In this document: positions 25,055-32,324 of the stretch, piece by piece | Layout of the letters: the number at the start of each line of letters is the position of its first letter | Position numbering within the stretch: the first letter of the stretch is position 1 | Source: Roseburia intestinalis L1-82 | Lineage (GTDB): Bacteria > Bacillota > Clostridia > Lachnospirales > Lachnospiraceae | Direction of reading: 5' to 3' | Assembly (NCBI RefSeq): GCF_900537995.1 | Contig: NZ_LR027880.1 | Coordinates: forward strand, 1,062,001-1,126,000 | DNA: 64,000 nt | Translations under genes and position numbers: made by a program | The notes under the pieces: generated by a model | The model's database searches: none | Told to the model about the DNA's origin: nothing | What the model saw: the letters and a program-made list of their open reading frames with translations, nothing else

Positions 25055-25960
25055 TTATCTGCTGCGCCAGCTCTGGCCCTCCATGACGAGCGCCTCGCAC
25101 ATTTCTCGCAGCCGGTCCACAGTGGCCCTCGCTGTCATGTCGTCCCCATTCTGAGGAGTGAGGCGTTTCTCCAGCTCGGTGTCTGTGTAGTTGCTTGTTA
25201 CAATCGTTGGCTTGTAGCCTTCGTAGCGGGCGTTTATGATCGTGTAGATCTTCGAGACGCCCCAGTCTGTCGGCGGCTCTTTCCCCATATCGTCGATAAT
25301 GAGGAGCGGGACCGTTTCGTAAACTCTCAGGATCTCGCCCTCTGAGATTTCGCGCTTGTCGTATGTAGCCTTGATCCTTGCCAGCATGTCGATCATTGTC
25401 ATGCAAATAACCGGCCGGCCTCTCTGGATCAGGTCGTTGGCAATAGCAGCAGCGAGGTGAGTCTTTCCGACGCCTATGTCGCCCAGTATGAAAAGTCCGT
25501 TTTTCTTCTGGCTCATATTGTCAAAATTCTGGGCGTATCGTATGGCTGTTTCTTTCGCTTTGGCCGTTCTTTCGTCCGGGGTGAGGTAGTTGCTGAAGGT
25601 TCGCTCTAAAAAGCGGCCCCTCATTCCTGAGTCACATCTGAGACGTGACACCCGGCGTCTGATTTCGTCCTCGGCTTTCCGTTTTTCTTCCTGCTCCCGT
25701 TCGAGCCGTTCTTTTTCTCTAGCCTCGACCGCTCCCGGGCAGTTGCAAGGAATAGCGGTGGGGATCCAGAAGATCCGGTCACCCATGTTGCTGAGTTCTT
25801 TGCCTTTGTGATACCGGAGCTTTCCGCAATATTCACACGGCACCGGCTCCGGTGGTGGTTCCGGCCAGTCTCTTTCCTCGCTGCTGTAAAACCAGCCGTC
25901 ACTCGGCTGCTGTGAAGCCGGTGAGCTTATAGCGTGATCCGCTTGGTGGTTCATTGCCAT
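25055..25960 (-). CDS. DnaC/IstB-like helicase loader ATPase
   Basis: 301 residues from ATG 25960 (AAAGGAGGCCCGGACA upstream). N-terminal part has a cysteine pair 'CEYCGKLRYH' and later 'PCNCPG', a possible zinc site, then a charged coiled stretch. The AAA+ core has Walker A 'GDIGVGKTHLAAA', Walker B 'LLIIDDMGKE' and 'VTSNYTDTEL' (sensor 1). Loads replicative helicase at the phage origin together with the initiator gene upstream, which it overlaps. Confidence 0.92.
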   Translation of the reverse strand: MAMNHQADHAISSPASQQPSDGWFYSSEERDWPEPPPEPVPCEYCGKLRYHKGKELSNMGDRIFWIPTAIPCNCPGAVEAREKERLEREQEEKRKAEDEIRRRVSRLRCDSGMRGRFLERTFSNYLTPDERTAKAKETAIRYAQNFDNMSQKKNGLFILGDIGVGKTHLAAAIANDLIQRGRPVICMTMIDMLARIKATYDKREISEGEILRVYETVPLLIIDDMGKEPPTDWGVSKIYTIINARYEGYKPTIVTSNYTDTELEKRLTPQNGDDMTARATVDRLREMCEALVMEGQSWRSR

Positions 25961-26750
25961 TGTCCGGGCCTCCTTTGTCGTCATATTTGCCTTCCAGCAC
26001 TTTGCACATGTTTGTCGGTTTCATTATCCAGTCGAAGTCAGCCCGCCAGTTGCGATCGTTTTCGCCTTTCATAAAGCTGCTCGCCTCGGTTTTTCTGAAT
26101 AGTGTCTCGAATGTCTCAATATTCGGGTAGGTCTTAAATCTTGCGGCCACCGCCTTGCGTCTGGCTCCGTCAATCTTCTGGATCTTCGAGAAGCTGACGC
26201 AAATCTCGTTGTATAACTGCATGATTTTCACATACGGAGTCGGATCTGATTTAGCAGGTGCCGCTGCTTCGTGCTCTGGAGGAGCACTTAAAGGATCCTT
26301 TATATCTCTAGTCTTATCTACTCTAGTCTTGTCTACTCTGCCAGCGGTTGTTTGTTGGTCGTCCAGCGGTCGTCCTTCGGTCTTTTTAGCAGCCGCTCGG
26401 CGGCGTCTGGAGCGTTCCTTTTCGGCTTCACGCTGCTGGATCAGAGTGCCTGCATATTCCTCCCAGTCGTGGATCGTGAGAGTAGCAGGATCCTCGTCGC
26501 CCTGATCCAGCAAACCCGCAGAAATAAAGGCTTGCAGCAGTTCGTCGGCGTCTCCGTCCCACTGTGCTGCGCGGGCTATATTCCGCGCGCTTATCTCCGA
26601 GATATTGCCGTCCGGGGCATTATCGAGAGCCCAGAGCCAGAACGAAGTCAGGAGCCCGATCATGTAGGGTGGAGCTATTTCGAGAGCGTCGGCTGCGTCT
26701 AAAATTTTTCTATGCTGTCTAATTGATTGATAAATTTTCAACCATGCCAC
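25899..26750 (-). CDS. DnaD-like phage replication initiator
   Basis: 283 residues from a GTG at 26750 preceded by GGAAGGAGGAAACGCC. The N-terminus ('AWLKIYQSIRQHRKILDAADALEIAPPYMIGLLTSFWLWALDNAPDG') is a winged-helix replisome organiser pattern. A basic linker with tandem 'RVDKT' follows, and the C-terminal domain resembles DnaD ('YPNIETFETLFRKTEASSFMKGENDRNWRADFDWIMKPTNMCKVLEGKYDD'). GGTCGTCC repeats inside the gene and just upstream are candidate iterons. Confidence 0.82.
   Translation of the reverse strand: MAWLKIYQSIRQHRKILDAADALEIAPPYMIGLLTSFWLWALDNAPDGNISEISARNIARAAQWDGDADELLQAFISAGLLDQGDEDPATLTIHDWEEYAGTLIQQREAEKERSRRRRAAAKKTEGRPLDDQQTTAGRVDKTRVDKTRDIKDPLSAPPEHEAAAPAKSDPTPYVKIMQLYNEICVSFSKIQKIDGARRKAVAARFKTYPNIETFETLFRKTEASSFMKGENDRNWRADFDWIMKPTNMCKVLEGKYDDKGGPDNGNEPPSGSRYKLTGFTAAE
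26357..26375. repeat. GGTCGTCC pair inside the initiator gene
   Basis: Two exact GGTCGTCC copies at 26357-26364 and 26368-26375, 11 bp apart start to start. The same octamer and the same 11-bp spacing recur upstream of the gene, which suggests one binding protein. Confidence 0.55.
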
Positions 26751-26772
26751 GGCGTTTCCTCCTTCCTTTTTT

Positions 26773-26836
26773 GGTCGTCCTTTTTCTTGGCGTGTCTTTC
26801 TGTTTTGGTCGTTTGTCGGTCGTCCGGTGGTCGTCC
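26773..26836. repeat. GGTCGTCC cluster upstream of initiator: candidate origin iterons
   Basis: Exact copies at 26773-26780, 26818-26825 and 26829-26836, plus a variant GGTCGTTT at 26807-26814. The last two exact copies are 11 bp apart and are followed by a CCACCGG/CCGGTTGACCGG dyad. The cluster lies in the short gap between ssb and the initiator start. Iterons in or beside the initiator gene are usual for phage origins. Confidence 0.55.
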
Positions 26837-26860
26837 ACCGGTTGACCGGTAGGGCGAAAA

Positions 26861-27283
26861 TCAATTAAAAGGGAGTTGATCGTCTGCGCCCTCCGGTATA
26901 TTCATAAAACCGTCGCCGCTTGCAGGACCGGTTGGAGGCTCCTGCTGGTTGCTGTTTTTGTTCTTACTTTCTGCAAACTCGGCCTCCTCAACAACAACCT
27001 CGGTAGTGTATACCTTGCAGCCCTCACGGTCGGTGTAGCTTCCCGTCTGGATCCTGCCGGTTATTGCGATCTTTGTGCCTTGTCTCAGGTATTTCTCAGC
27101 AAATTCGGCGTTATTTCTAAAGGCAACGCACTGGATAAAGTCGGCAGTTGCTTCGCCTCCGTCTTTTCTGCCTCTGCGGTCCACGGCGAGAGTGTAGCGG
27201 GCTATCGCCATAGGCTCATTGCCTTGCGTGTATCGTACTTCGGGATCTCTGGTGAGCCTCCCCATTAAAATGACTTTGTTCAC
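26861..27283 (-). CDS. ssb: Single-stranded DNA-binding protein
   Basis: 140 residues with a full OB-fold pattern: 'NKVILMGRLTRDPEVRYTQGNEPMAIARYTLAVDR', 'DFIQCVAFRNNAEFAEKYLRQGTKIAITGRIQTGSYTDREGCKVYTTEVVVEEAEF', and the acidic tip 'DDQLPFN' that binds partner proteins. Phage replication and recombination role, next to the ERF annealing gene, which it overlaps as ATGA. Confidence 0.95.
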   Translation of the reverse strand: MNKVILMGRLTRDPEVRYTQGNEPMAIARYTLAVDRRGRKDGGEATADFIQCVAFRNNAEFAEKYLRQGTKIAITGRIQTGSYTDREGCKVYTTEVVVEEAEFAESKNKNSNQQEPPTGPASGDGFMNIPEGADDQLPFN

Positions 27284-28083
27284 TGTCTATTTCCTCCATT
27301 CCTCAGCTCTCTGGCTGTGTCGTCCATGCGCTTGCAAATGTCGTCATACTCTGCCCGAGTCATGTCGGCTGGTTTCTTGCTGTATAAATAATTGATCCTG
27401 CCGTCTGTCTGCTCTTTGGAGAGCCCGGCGTCCTGAGCTTTCCGGTACATTCTGTCGAGCTGGGCCGCTGTGAGCTTTTTCTCGGCTCCATTCTGGCCGC
27501 TCTGAGCGGTTTTATTGCCTTGTTGGCTCTGTTGATTGCCTGCGGCATTTCTGACCGGCTGTGAGGCTGTTTGAGCGCTTGGCTTGCCCTTCATGTCTGG
27601 ATCAGTCTCGCCCATGTCAATGCTGAATTTTTCAAAAAGATAATATTTTATAGCATAGGTCCACGCGCTGCCTTTAGCTTTGGCCGGATCGTCGTTCCAT
27701 GCGATTGCATGAGTCTGGGCCTCGTCGGTGTCGTCCTCGTTGTCTGCATTGGTCCAGCGCATTGTCAGATCGGACTCATAAAGGAACATAAGGCCGCCGT
27801 GCTGCGTGTTCATGGTTTTAATTTGGGCGTTTTCCTCCTGAATAATGTCGAAGTTGACGCCGAGCTCATTCATCGTGGGAGTGATAGCTCTCCAGACGTC
27901 GTCAATCTTTGCAAACTTATAGGGAACCTCCTCGCTGTGCTGGCCCTTTTCAATCCTCGGGATCTGGCGCCGCAGTTCGATGAATTTCTCCTGCAGGCTC
28001 ATTACCTCGATCGGTTTGTCCCGCCGCGTCTGGAATGAGGCAACCGGGGAGCCCGCTGCGGTTTCTTTCTGTTCTTCTTGCAT
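27280..28083 (-). CDS. ERF-family single-strand annealing protein
   Basis: 267 residues from ATG 28083 (AAGGAGGAGAAACCAC). The ERF pattern is clear: 'KFIELRRQIPRIEKGQHSEEVPYKFAKIDDVWRAITPTMNELGVNFDIIQEEN', 'SDLTMRWTNADNEDD', 'GSAWTYAIKYYLFEKFSI'. The C-terminal part after a Gln-rich linker carries 'LDRMYRKAQDAGLSKEQTDGRINYLYSKKPADMTRAEYDDI'. Promotes annealing recombination of phage DNA with the SSB next to it. Confidence 0.9.
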   Translation of the reverse strand: MQEEQKETAAGSPVASFQTRRDKPIEVMSLQEKFIELRRQIPRIEKGQHSEEVPYKFAKIDDVWRAITPTMNELGVNFDIIQEENAQIKTMNTQHGGLMFLYESDLTMRWTNADNEDDTDEAQTHAIAWNDDPAKAKGSAWTYAIKYYLFEKFSIDMGETDPDMKGKPSAQTASQPVRNAAGNQQSQQGNKTAQSGQNGAEKKLTAAQLDRMYRKAQDAGLSKEQTDGRINYLYSKKPADMTRAEYDDICKRMDDTARELRNGGNRQ

Positions 28084-28132
28084 GTGGTTTCTCCTCCTTA
28101 TGCCGCCGCACATAGGCGGCGGGATTTATGAT

Positions 28133-28762
28133 TTACTGAATTACGAAGCAGACCGGGACGTAAAGCTCGGTGCTGGCGCTCCAGTCGTAGGAGTGCCCGT
28201 GGTAGCTGACGGACACGCAACCAGTCGAGCCGCCACTCCTGACAGAAGCGGTCCAGTACCAATCAGGTGATCCACCTTTTCTGTTGCACTTGATACGGTT
28301 GCGGCGGTCCTTGTAGTATTCGATCTGGCTGTATGTGTCGTCCTCTGAATAGCAGCAGTCCCCGAACAGCTCCGACTCGGTGGGTAAAAAGAGGCGACAG
28401 AGTGAGCTCTCGCCGTTTTCCTGCTTACGCTCAACCTCGGCGATCACATTGCGAAGCTCCTCCGGCAGACTGTTGAAAACTTCCTCGTTTAAGTAGCGCT
28501 TGACGTCTGAGTCTGCGAAGCCTCCGGCGTTTCTGTTGTTCTGGTTGTAGGCAACCTCTACCGGCAGGCAATCCTTACTCTCGAAGCGAGCCCAGCCCGG
28601 GCCCATGTCAACGACTACGAGATCCATTTCCTCGCCGTCGAGGGTTTTCTCTGTGATAATGTCGCCGATCTTTAATGTGCCGCCGCCTCCTTTTATCAGG
28701 TTAGCGAGTCCTTTCCATGTTGTTTCTGTCTCTGTTGTGGTTGTCTGAATTAACTTAGGCAT
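28133..28762 (-). CDS. DUF6273-like protein with lectin-like C-terminal fold
   Basis: 209 residues from ATG 28762 (GGAGGGAAAGAAA). The protein has an N-terminal beta part ('GDIITEKTLDGEEMDLVVVDMGPGWARFESKDCLPVEV') and a 'SDVKRYLNEEVFNSLPEELRNVI' helix. The C-terminal domain is rich in W/Y/S/G ('PDWYWTASVRSGGSTGCVSVSYHGHSYDWSASTELYVPVCFVI'). This is the DUF6273 type, related to the FGE/C-type-lectin-like folds used as variable proteins in some phages. Unusual here among early replication genes. Confidence 0.7.
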   Translation of the reverse strand: MPKLIQTTTTETETTWKGLANLIKGGGGTLKIGDIITEKTLDGEEMDLVVVDMGPGWARFESKDCLPVEVAYNQNNRNAGGFADSDVKRYLNEEVFNSLPEELRNVIAEVERKQENGESSLCRLFLPTESELFGDCCYSEDDTYSQIEYYKDRRNRIKCNRKGGSPDWYWTASVRSGGSTGCVSVSYHGHSYDWSASTELYVPVCFVIQ

Positions 28763-28952
28763 TTTCTTTCCCTCCGTTCTGAATTGTTGAAATAGCAAGC
28801 TCGAGAGCCTCAACCTCTGTTCTGAGCTGACTTTCTTCGTTCATGAGCTCTGTGAGCCTTTCCTTTTTAGGCTGCAAAATAGCAGTTATCTGGGCTATGG
28901 CTGGGTTTTCAGTCTGCGCCTGAGCGCTGGTTGCTTTGTTCATTTCTTCCAT
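28755..28952 (-). CDS. Small coiled-coil protein from internal start after methylase
   Basis: 65 residues. ATG 28952 follows AAAGGAGGACACCACA. The product is an Ala/Glu/Gln-rich helix ('ITAILQPKKERLTELMNEESQLRTEVEALELAISTIQ'). The same frame runs through from the C-terminal methylase piece without a stop, so the protein could be made alone or as a tail on it. The ribosome site argues for separate synthesis. Confidence 0.65.
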   Translation of the reverse strand: MEEMNKATSAQAQTENPAIAQITAILQPKKERLTELMNEESQLRTEVEALELAISTIQNGGKENA

Positions 28953-29295
28953 TGTGGTGTCCTCCTTTAATATTCCGACGTGGCTCAAAAAGTCCGTTAT
29001 CGACTCAGCTACGCCGGTTGCAACGGTTGTGGTTACTGCATTACCGAATTGCTTATAAGCCTGAGAGTCTGAGACTACCTGCTCCCAATGTTCCATAGGA
29101 AACGCCTGCAGGCGTCCGTATTCCGTTGGGGTTAGCTTTCTGACTCTGTATCGTTTTTTATCTAAAATTTTCACTTGTCTACACCCCCCCCCCGCAAGTC
29201 GTAAGGGTAGGGGCCAGACCGTCAGGATCGTACACTCGCCGAATGGAGTCTTGCCCCTTTATATCCAGCAAGCCGATCATTTCAAGTTTTGGCAT
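28755..29295 (-). pseudogene. C5 methyltransferase C-terminal part (motifs IX-X), frame broken at a G10 tract
   Basis: An ATG at 29295 with AAAGGAGGACGAAA opens 'PKLEMIGLLDIKGQDSIRRVYDPDGLAPTLTTCGGG', then a run of ten G (plus-strand C10, 29184-29193) shifts into a stop. The next frame continues as 'VKILDKKRYRVRKLTPTEYGRLQAFP' (motif IX) and 'YKQFGNAVTTTVATGVAESI' (motif X). One G fewer would give an uninterrupted 179-residue product. It overlaps the end of the catalytic part's continuation by 14 bp, as coupled genes do. Confidence 0.75.
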
Positions 29296-29487
29296 TTTCG
29301 TCCTCCTTTGATAGTTCAATGACAGCAGTCATGCCTTGACGCCCGAAGCCTTTCGAGTCTCTTGCCTGAAGGCAATTTGCTGTATCGGTGAACTTCTGTA
29401 ACTTGGTGGCGTAGTCTGTCACCGTTACTCCGATGTGCTCAACAGTATGTGCTGGTAGTTGTGCTTCTTGGTCAACGACCCCCCCCG
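29282..29487 (-). pseudogene. C5 methyltransferase, out-of-frame continuation of the catalytic part
   Basis: After the G8 tract the alternative frame encodes 'YATKLQKFTDTANCLQARDSKGFGRQGMTAVIE', a stretch typical of C5 methylases between the target-recognition region and motif IX, and stops at 29282. It is in frame with the catalytic part if the tract has seven G instead of eight. A different frame after the tract ('SLTKKHNYQHIL') also looks like this family, so a second small indel is possible. Confidence 0.65.
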
Positions 29488-30473
29488 CCAACTCGAAGGG
29501 TTTTGCCGCAACCGTTTGGATCCAGTAGGCCGGTCTCGGTGCATATCTCGGAGACAATAACGCCGTTTTCGTCGTCCTCCTCAGTTTGAATAATTACGCC
29601 GTGGAGATCCTGAGCTGTAAGCGTAAACATCGGATCTTCGTCGTCTTTGGCTCGCCGACCGTTCTGCCTTTTCTCGATACGGTCTGGCGTAATGGTTGCG
29701 TGTACTTTTCCGAGAGTCTCCAGCCTTTTGAGAGCCTGCTCGATGATTTTCTGGGCTTTCTCGTTTGGAATGTAAAACCTCTCAGGGACGTTATCGTCCA
29801 GAAAAAGCGACAGTTTGGGAACATTTTCAGGATCTTCGTTTTGCGCTGGCATTTGTAAAACGTCCGGCAGGTCGTCTCTGGTGGCTGCTATGTAGTAGCG
29901 TTCCCGGTTCTGGGCCACATTCCAGAATTTTGAATTGTATAATTTAACATGAGCGATATATCCGCGCTGTTTTAATTCTGCTGTAAGCACTGGAATGTAT
30001 GGAGTTAAGCCCTTTACATTTTCCGCAACGAGCACGGCTGGGAGTGAGTTCGGTGCGTGTTCTCTGGTTTCGTCAATCAGGCGCATTATTTCATAAAAGC
30101 ACCCGGAGCGGCTGGCCGCTTTATAGTTTTTCGAGCCGCAATTCGGGCAGGTTGTCTGCCCTGTGAAATTACTCGGATCAATAGCAAAATCGCTGTCACA
30201 ATCTTGGCATTTAAGCAGTAGCCCGGCTTGTTTACCGGCGACGCTCAGATCTTGGCAAGGGAACCCAAAAGCCCAAACATGAGCAAAAGGGACGTCCTGC
30301 CATGTCATTTCTTTAATATCTGCCTGCTTTACATGGTGTCCGACATTGTGGTCGTAGCTCTGCACCGCATATTTGTCAAAATCCCACGCACCGGCTATTT
30401 TGTAGCCAGCATTGAGGAACCCGACGCCCATGCCTCCGCAGCCGCAGAAAAAGTCATTTACTATCGGTTGCAT
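29472..30473 (-). CDS. C5-cytosine DNA methyltransferase, catalytic part (motifs I-VIII)
   Basis: 333 residues in the frame as given. Motif I 'DFFCGCGGMGVGF', motif IV 'GFPCQDLSVAG' (catalytic Cys73), motif VI 'ENV' (151-153), motif VIII 'QNRERYY' (188-194). A zinc-ribbon-like insert with C89, C92, C109, C112 lies between motifs IV and VI. The frame ends at a G8 tract (plus-strand C8, 29479-29486) before motifs IX and X. As it stands the protein lacks the C-terminal half of the AdoMet domain and the rest of the recognition part. Confidence 0.85.
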   Translation of the reverse strand: MQPIVNDFFCGCGGMGVGFLNAGYKIAGAWDFDKYAVQSYDHNVGHHVKQADIKEMTWQDVPFAHVWAFGFPCQDLSVAGKQAGLLLKCQDCDSDFAIDPSNFTGQTTCPNCGSKNYKAASRSGCFYEIMRLIDETREHAPNSLPAVLVAENVKGLTPYIPVLTAELKQRGYIAHVKLYNSKFWNVAQNRERYYIAATRDDLPDVLQMPAQNEDPENVPKLSLFLDDNVPERFYIPNEKAQKIIEQALKRLETLGKVHATITPDRIEKRQNGRRAKDDEDPMFTLTAQDLHGVIIQTEEDDENGVIVSEICTETGLLDPNGCGKTLRVGGGGR

Positions 30474-31265
30474 TTATTCCTCCTTCTCCGCATAGAAGCG
30501 GTGGTTGTTAATTGTCATTATGTAGCGCTGTGACTCGTGGAACTTACTCGCCACAAGATCGGGATTGTAAAAGTATTTGATCGGCTCGGTGCTTGCTATC
30601 ATTCCGAAGTCAAACACATACCGAACGGCCTGCATTGCCTCCGTTGACGGCTCCGGTCTTTTCTTGGAATAGGAGTAGCGGGCTGCTGCCTCTGCCGGTC
30701 GGATCCCGTCGTCCTCGCACGCCTGCAGGATACACTGGCAAATTGCAATTTTACCCGCCAGCGGTTCGCCCTCGGCCTCTGCTGTGACGATCTGGGCCAC
30801 CTCGTAGCGCTCGGCGTCTGTCAGTTCGTACCGGAGTTCAAAACCGGTCTCAGAGGCCCACGATCTCGCGAGCTCCTCCATGTTTACCGCGTGAGGTTCC
30901 CCGTCCTCTGTCAGATATGCGAAGTAGTAGCCGTCCGGCTGCGTTTCGTCCTGAATTATGAGAGTAGTCTCCTGCGGTGTCTCTGTTGTTTCTGCTGCCG
31001 GAGCGTTTACCGGTTCTTTTTTCTTGCTGCAAGATACCAGACTCACGGTAACGGTCACAACGAGCACCAGAGCGGCGCCTGCTGCCAGTCTGGCGAGGAA
31101 AACCTCGCGGCGCCTATTGGCTTTTCTGCGTTTTCGTGCTATAATTTCTCTGTGATCTTTGAAATTATGGACGGGCTCAGGCGAGAGCACCGTCTCCTTC
31201 TTCGCGGTCACTTGGGCTGGACGTTCTGGGCGTCTGGCCCTTTTTATGTCCTCATGTGTTTGCAT
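30474..31265 (-). CDS. SleB-like cell wall hydrolase with N-terminal membrane anchor
   Basis: 263 residues. A basic cytoplasmic start ('RARRPERPAQ...RKRRKANRRREVFLARL', about 60 residues), a hydrophobic span (about 58-77) ending in 'SLVSC', then an acidic linker. The Hydrolase_2 (SleB) domain follows: 'RYEVAQIVTAEAEGEPLAGKIAICQCILQ...KKRPEPSTEAMQAVRYVF'. Lies in the early block, not near tail or lysis genes, so it may act on the wall of the lysogen or early in infection. Confidence 0.8.
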   Translation of the reverse strand: MQTHEDIKRARRPERPAQVTAKKETVLSPEPVHNFKDHREIIARKRRKANRRREVFLARLAAGAALVLVVTVTVSLVSCSKKKEPVNAPAAETTETPQETTLIIQDETQPDGYYFAYLTEDGEPHAVNMEELARSWASETGFELRYELTDAERYEVAQIVTAEAEGEPLAGKIAICQCILQACEDDGIRPAEAAARYSYSKKRPEPSTEAMQAVRYVFDFGMIASTEPIKYFYNPDLVASKFHESQRYIMTINNHRFYAEKEE

Positions 31266-31530
31266 TGGTCTGTATGCCTCCTTTTGGTTCGTAGTTTCTC
31301 AGCTCGCAGAGGGCGAGCGTGAAGTCTTGGAAGGCGAGCTGCTTCACCAGATCGGCCACCAGCAAAACACGGTACCAGCCGGAGCGGTACGTCGCCGTGT
31401 CCTCTGGCTGCATTTCTGTGGCCCGCTCGAGCTTTCTGTCTGCATAAGACTCAGCCCGCTGCATTTCCTTGTCTGGGACCTCTTGGCCCAGTATCTCAAA
31501 AACCGCCTCGCGGCTGTATTCTTCGGCCAT
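31252..31530 (-). CDS. Hypothetical phage protein
   Basis: 92 residues from ATG 31530 (AAAGGAGGCGCGCAACAC). Not recognised. Mostly helical: 'EEYSREAVFEILGQEVPDKEMQRAESYADRKLERATEMQPEDTATYRSGWYRVLLVADLVKQLAFQDFTLAL'. Overlaps the hydrolase start by 14 bp and follows the 31-residue membrane peptide gene. Confidence 0.6.
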   Translation of the reverse strand: MAEEYSREAVFEILGQEVPDKEMQRAESYADRKLERATEMQPEDTATYRSGWYRVLLVADLVKQLAFQDFTLALCELRNYEPKGGIQTNANT

Positions 31531-31546
31531 GTGTTGCGCGCCTCCT

Positions 31547-31642
31547 TTACTTTTTGTCGTTGTCTTTTCCACCTTTGTTGTTGTAGCTGATAATTACCAG
31601 CGTTACGCAAATAATCAGGGTAATAAGTACGCCGTTACTCAC
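31547..31642 (-). CDS. 31-residue membrane peptide
   Basis: GTG start at 31642 with GGAGGTGGATCTT in front. The product is a short N-terminus, a hydrophobic span 'VLITLIICVTLVIISY' and a charged tail 'NNKGGKDNDKK'. It overlaps the 3' end of the exonuclease gene by 8 bp. Small single-span peptides of this type are common in phages, with unknown roles. Confidence 0.65.
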   Translation of the reverse strand: MSNGVLITLIICVTLVIISYNNKGGKDNDKK

Positions 31643-32324
31643 AAGATCCACCTCCATTCATAAGATCCGGCAGTCTGCACCCGAGCTTGTAAGACTGGGG
31701 CATGTATGTGATCTGTCTCAATTTCCGGCCGGTTATGCCGTACTTCGGGTTGTAGCCCAGAAGGTCGATGTAGTCCGTCAGGTCGTCCCGTTCTTCGCTC
31801 ATGGCCTTAGTCACCTCGTAGAGCGCCAGAACGTCGTCGATCGCTCTGTGGCTGTTCTGGACCTTGTCAGCGAGGCCGTAGTGTTCGATCGCGTTCGCCA
31901 GCTTGTGCGGGTATGCCGCGCGGTCCTTGTATACTGTCAGGGAGTCGAGTGCCCGGAGCTTTGGAGCTTTCGGAACCATGCCGCAGCGCTTGAACATTTC
32001 CAGAATGAAAAGCAGGTCAAACTGGATATTGTGAGCCACCAGCAGCACCTCGCTGTCACTGTGGAGCATATTGCAGAAGATCCTGCAGGCTTCGCGGTAG
32101 TCGATCCCTTTATCTGCCAGCATGTCGTCGGTGATATGAGTCAGCTCGACGATCTTCTCCGGTATCTTTTCGCCCTCCGGCAGCTTGCAAAAAGCGTCGA
32201 TTTTGAGCTCTATGCCGTTTTCGGTTACGAGAGCAGCAGCCAGCTCGATGATCTGATCCTTTTCAGGATCGAGGCCGGTTGTCTCAGTATCGAAAAATAC
32301 AATTTTCTTAAACTGCTGCAACAA
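31635..32324 (-). CDS. DnaQ-like 3'-5' exonuclease (DEDDh)
   Basis: About 229 residues. The upstream frame has no good ATG; TTG at 32324 or 32321 inside the end of the Dam gene, with GAGGAAA upstream, is the likely start. Exo I 'VFFDTETTGLDPEKDQIIELAA', Exo II 'VLLVAHNIQFDLLFI', Exo III 'NSHRAIDDVLALYEV' give D, E, D, H, D. Related to the DNA polymerase III epsilon domain; probable role in phage replication or repair. The start is uncertain. Confidence 0.82.
   Translation of the reverse strand: MLQQFKKIVFFDTETTGLDPEKDQIIELAAALVTENGIELKIDAFCKLPEGEKIPEKIVELTHITDDMLADKGIDYREACRIFCNMLHSDSEVLLVAHNIQFDLLFILEMFKRCGMVPKAPKLRALDSLTVYKDRAAYPHKLANAIEHYGLADKVQNSHRAIDDVLALYEVTKAMSEERDDLTDYIDLLGYNPKYGITGRKLRQITYMPQSYKLGCRLPDLMNGGGSCE

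Noticed and set aside
28133..28762. Diversity-generating retroelement target
   Set aside because: No reverse transcriptase or second copy of the C-terminal coding region in the window.
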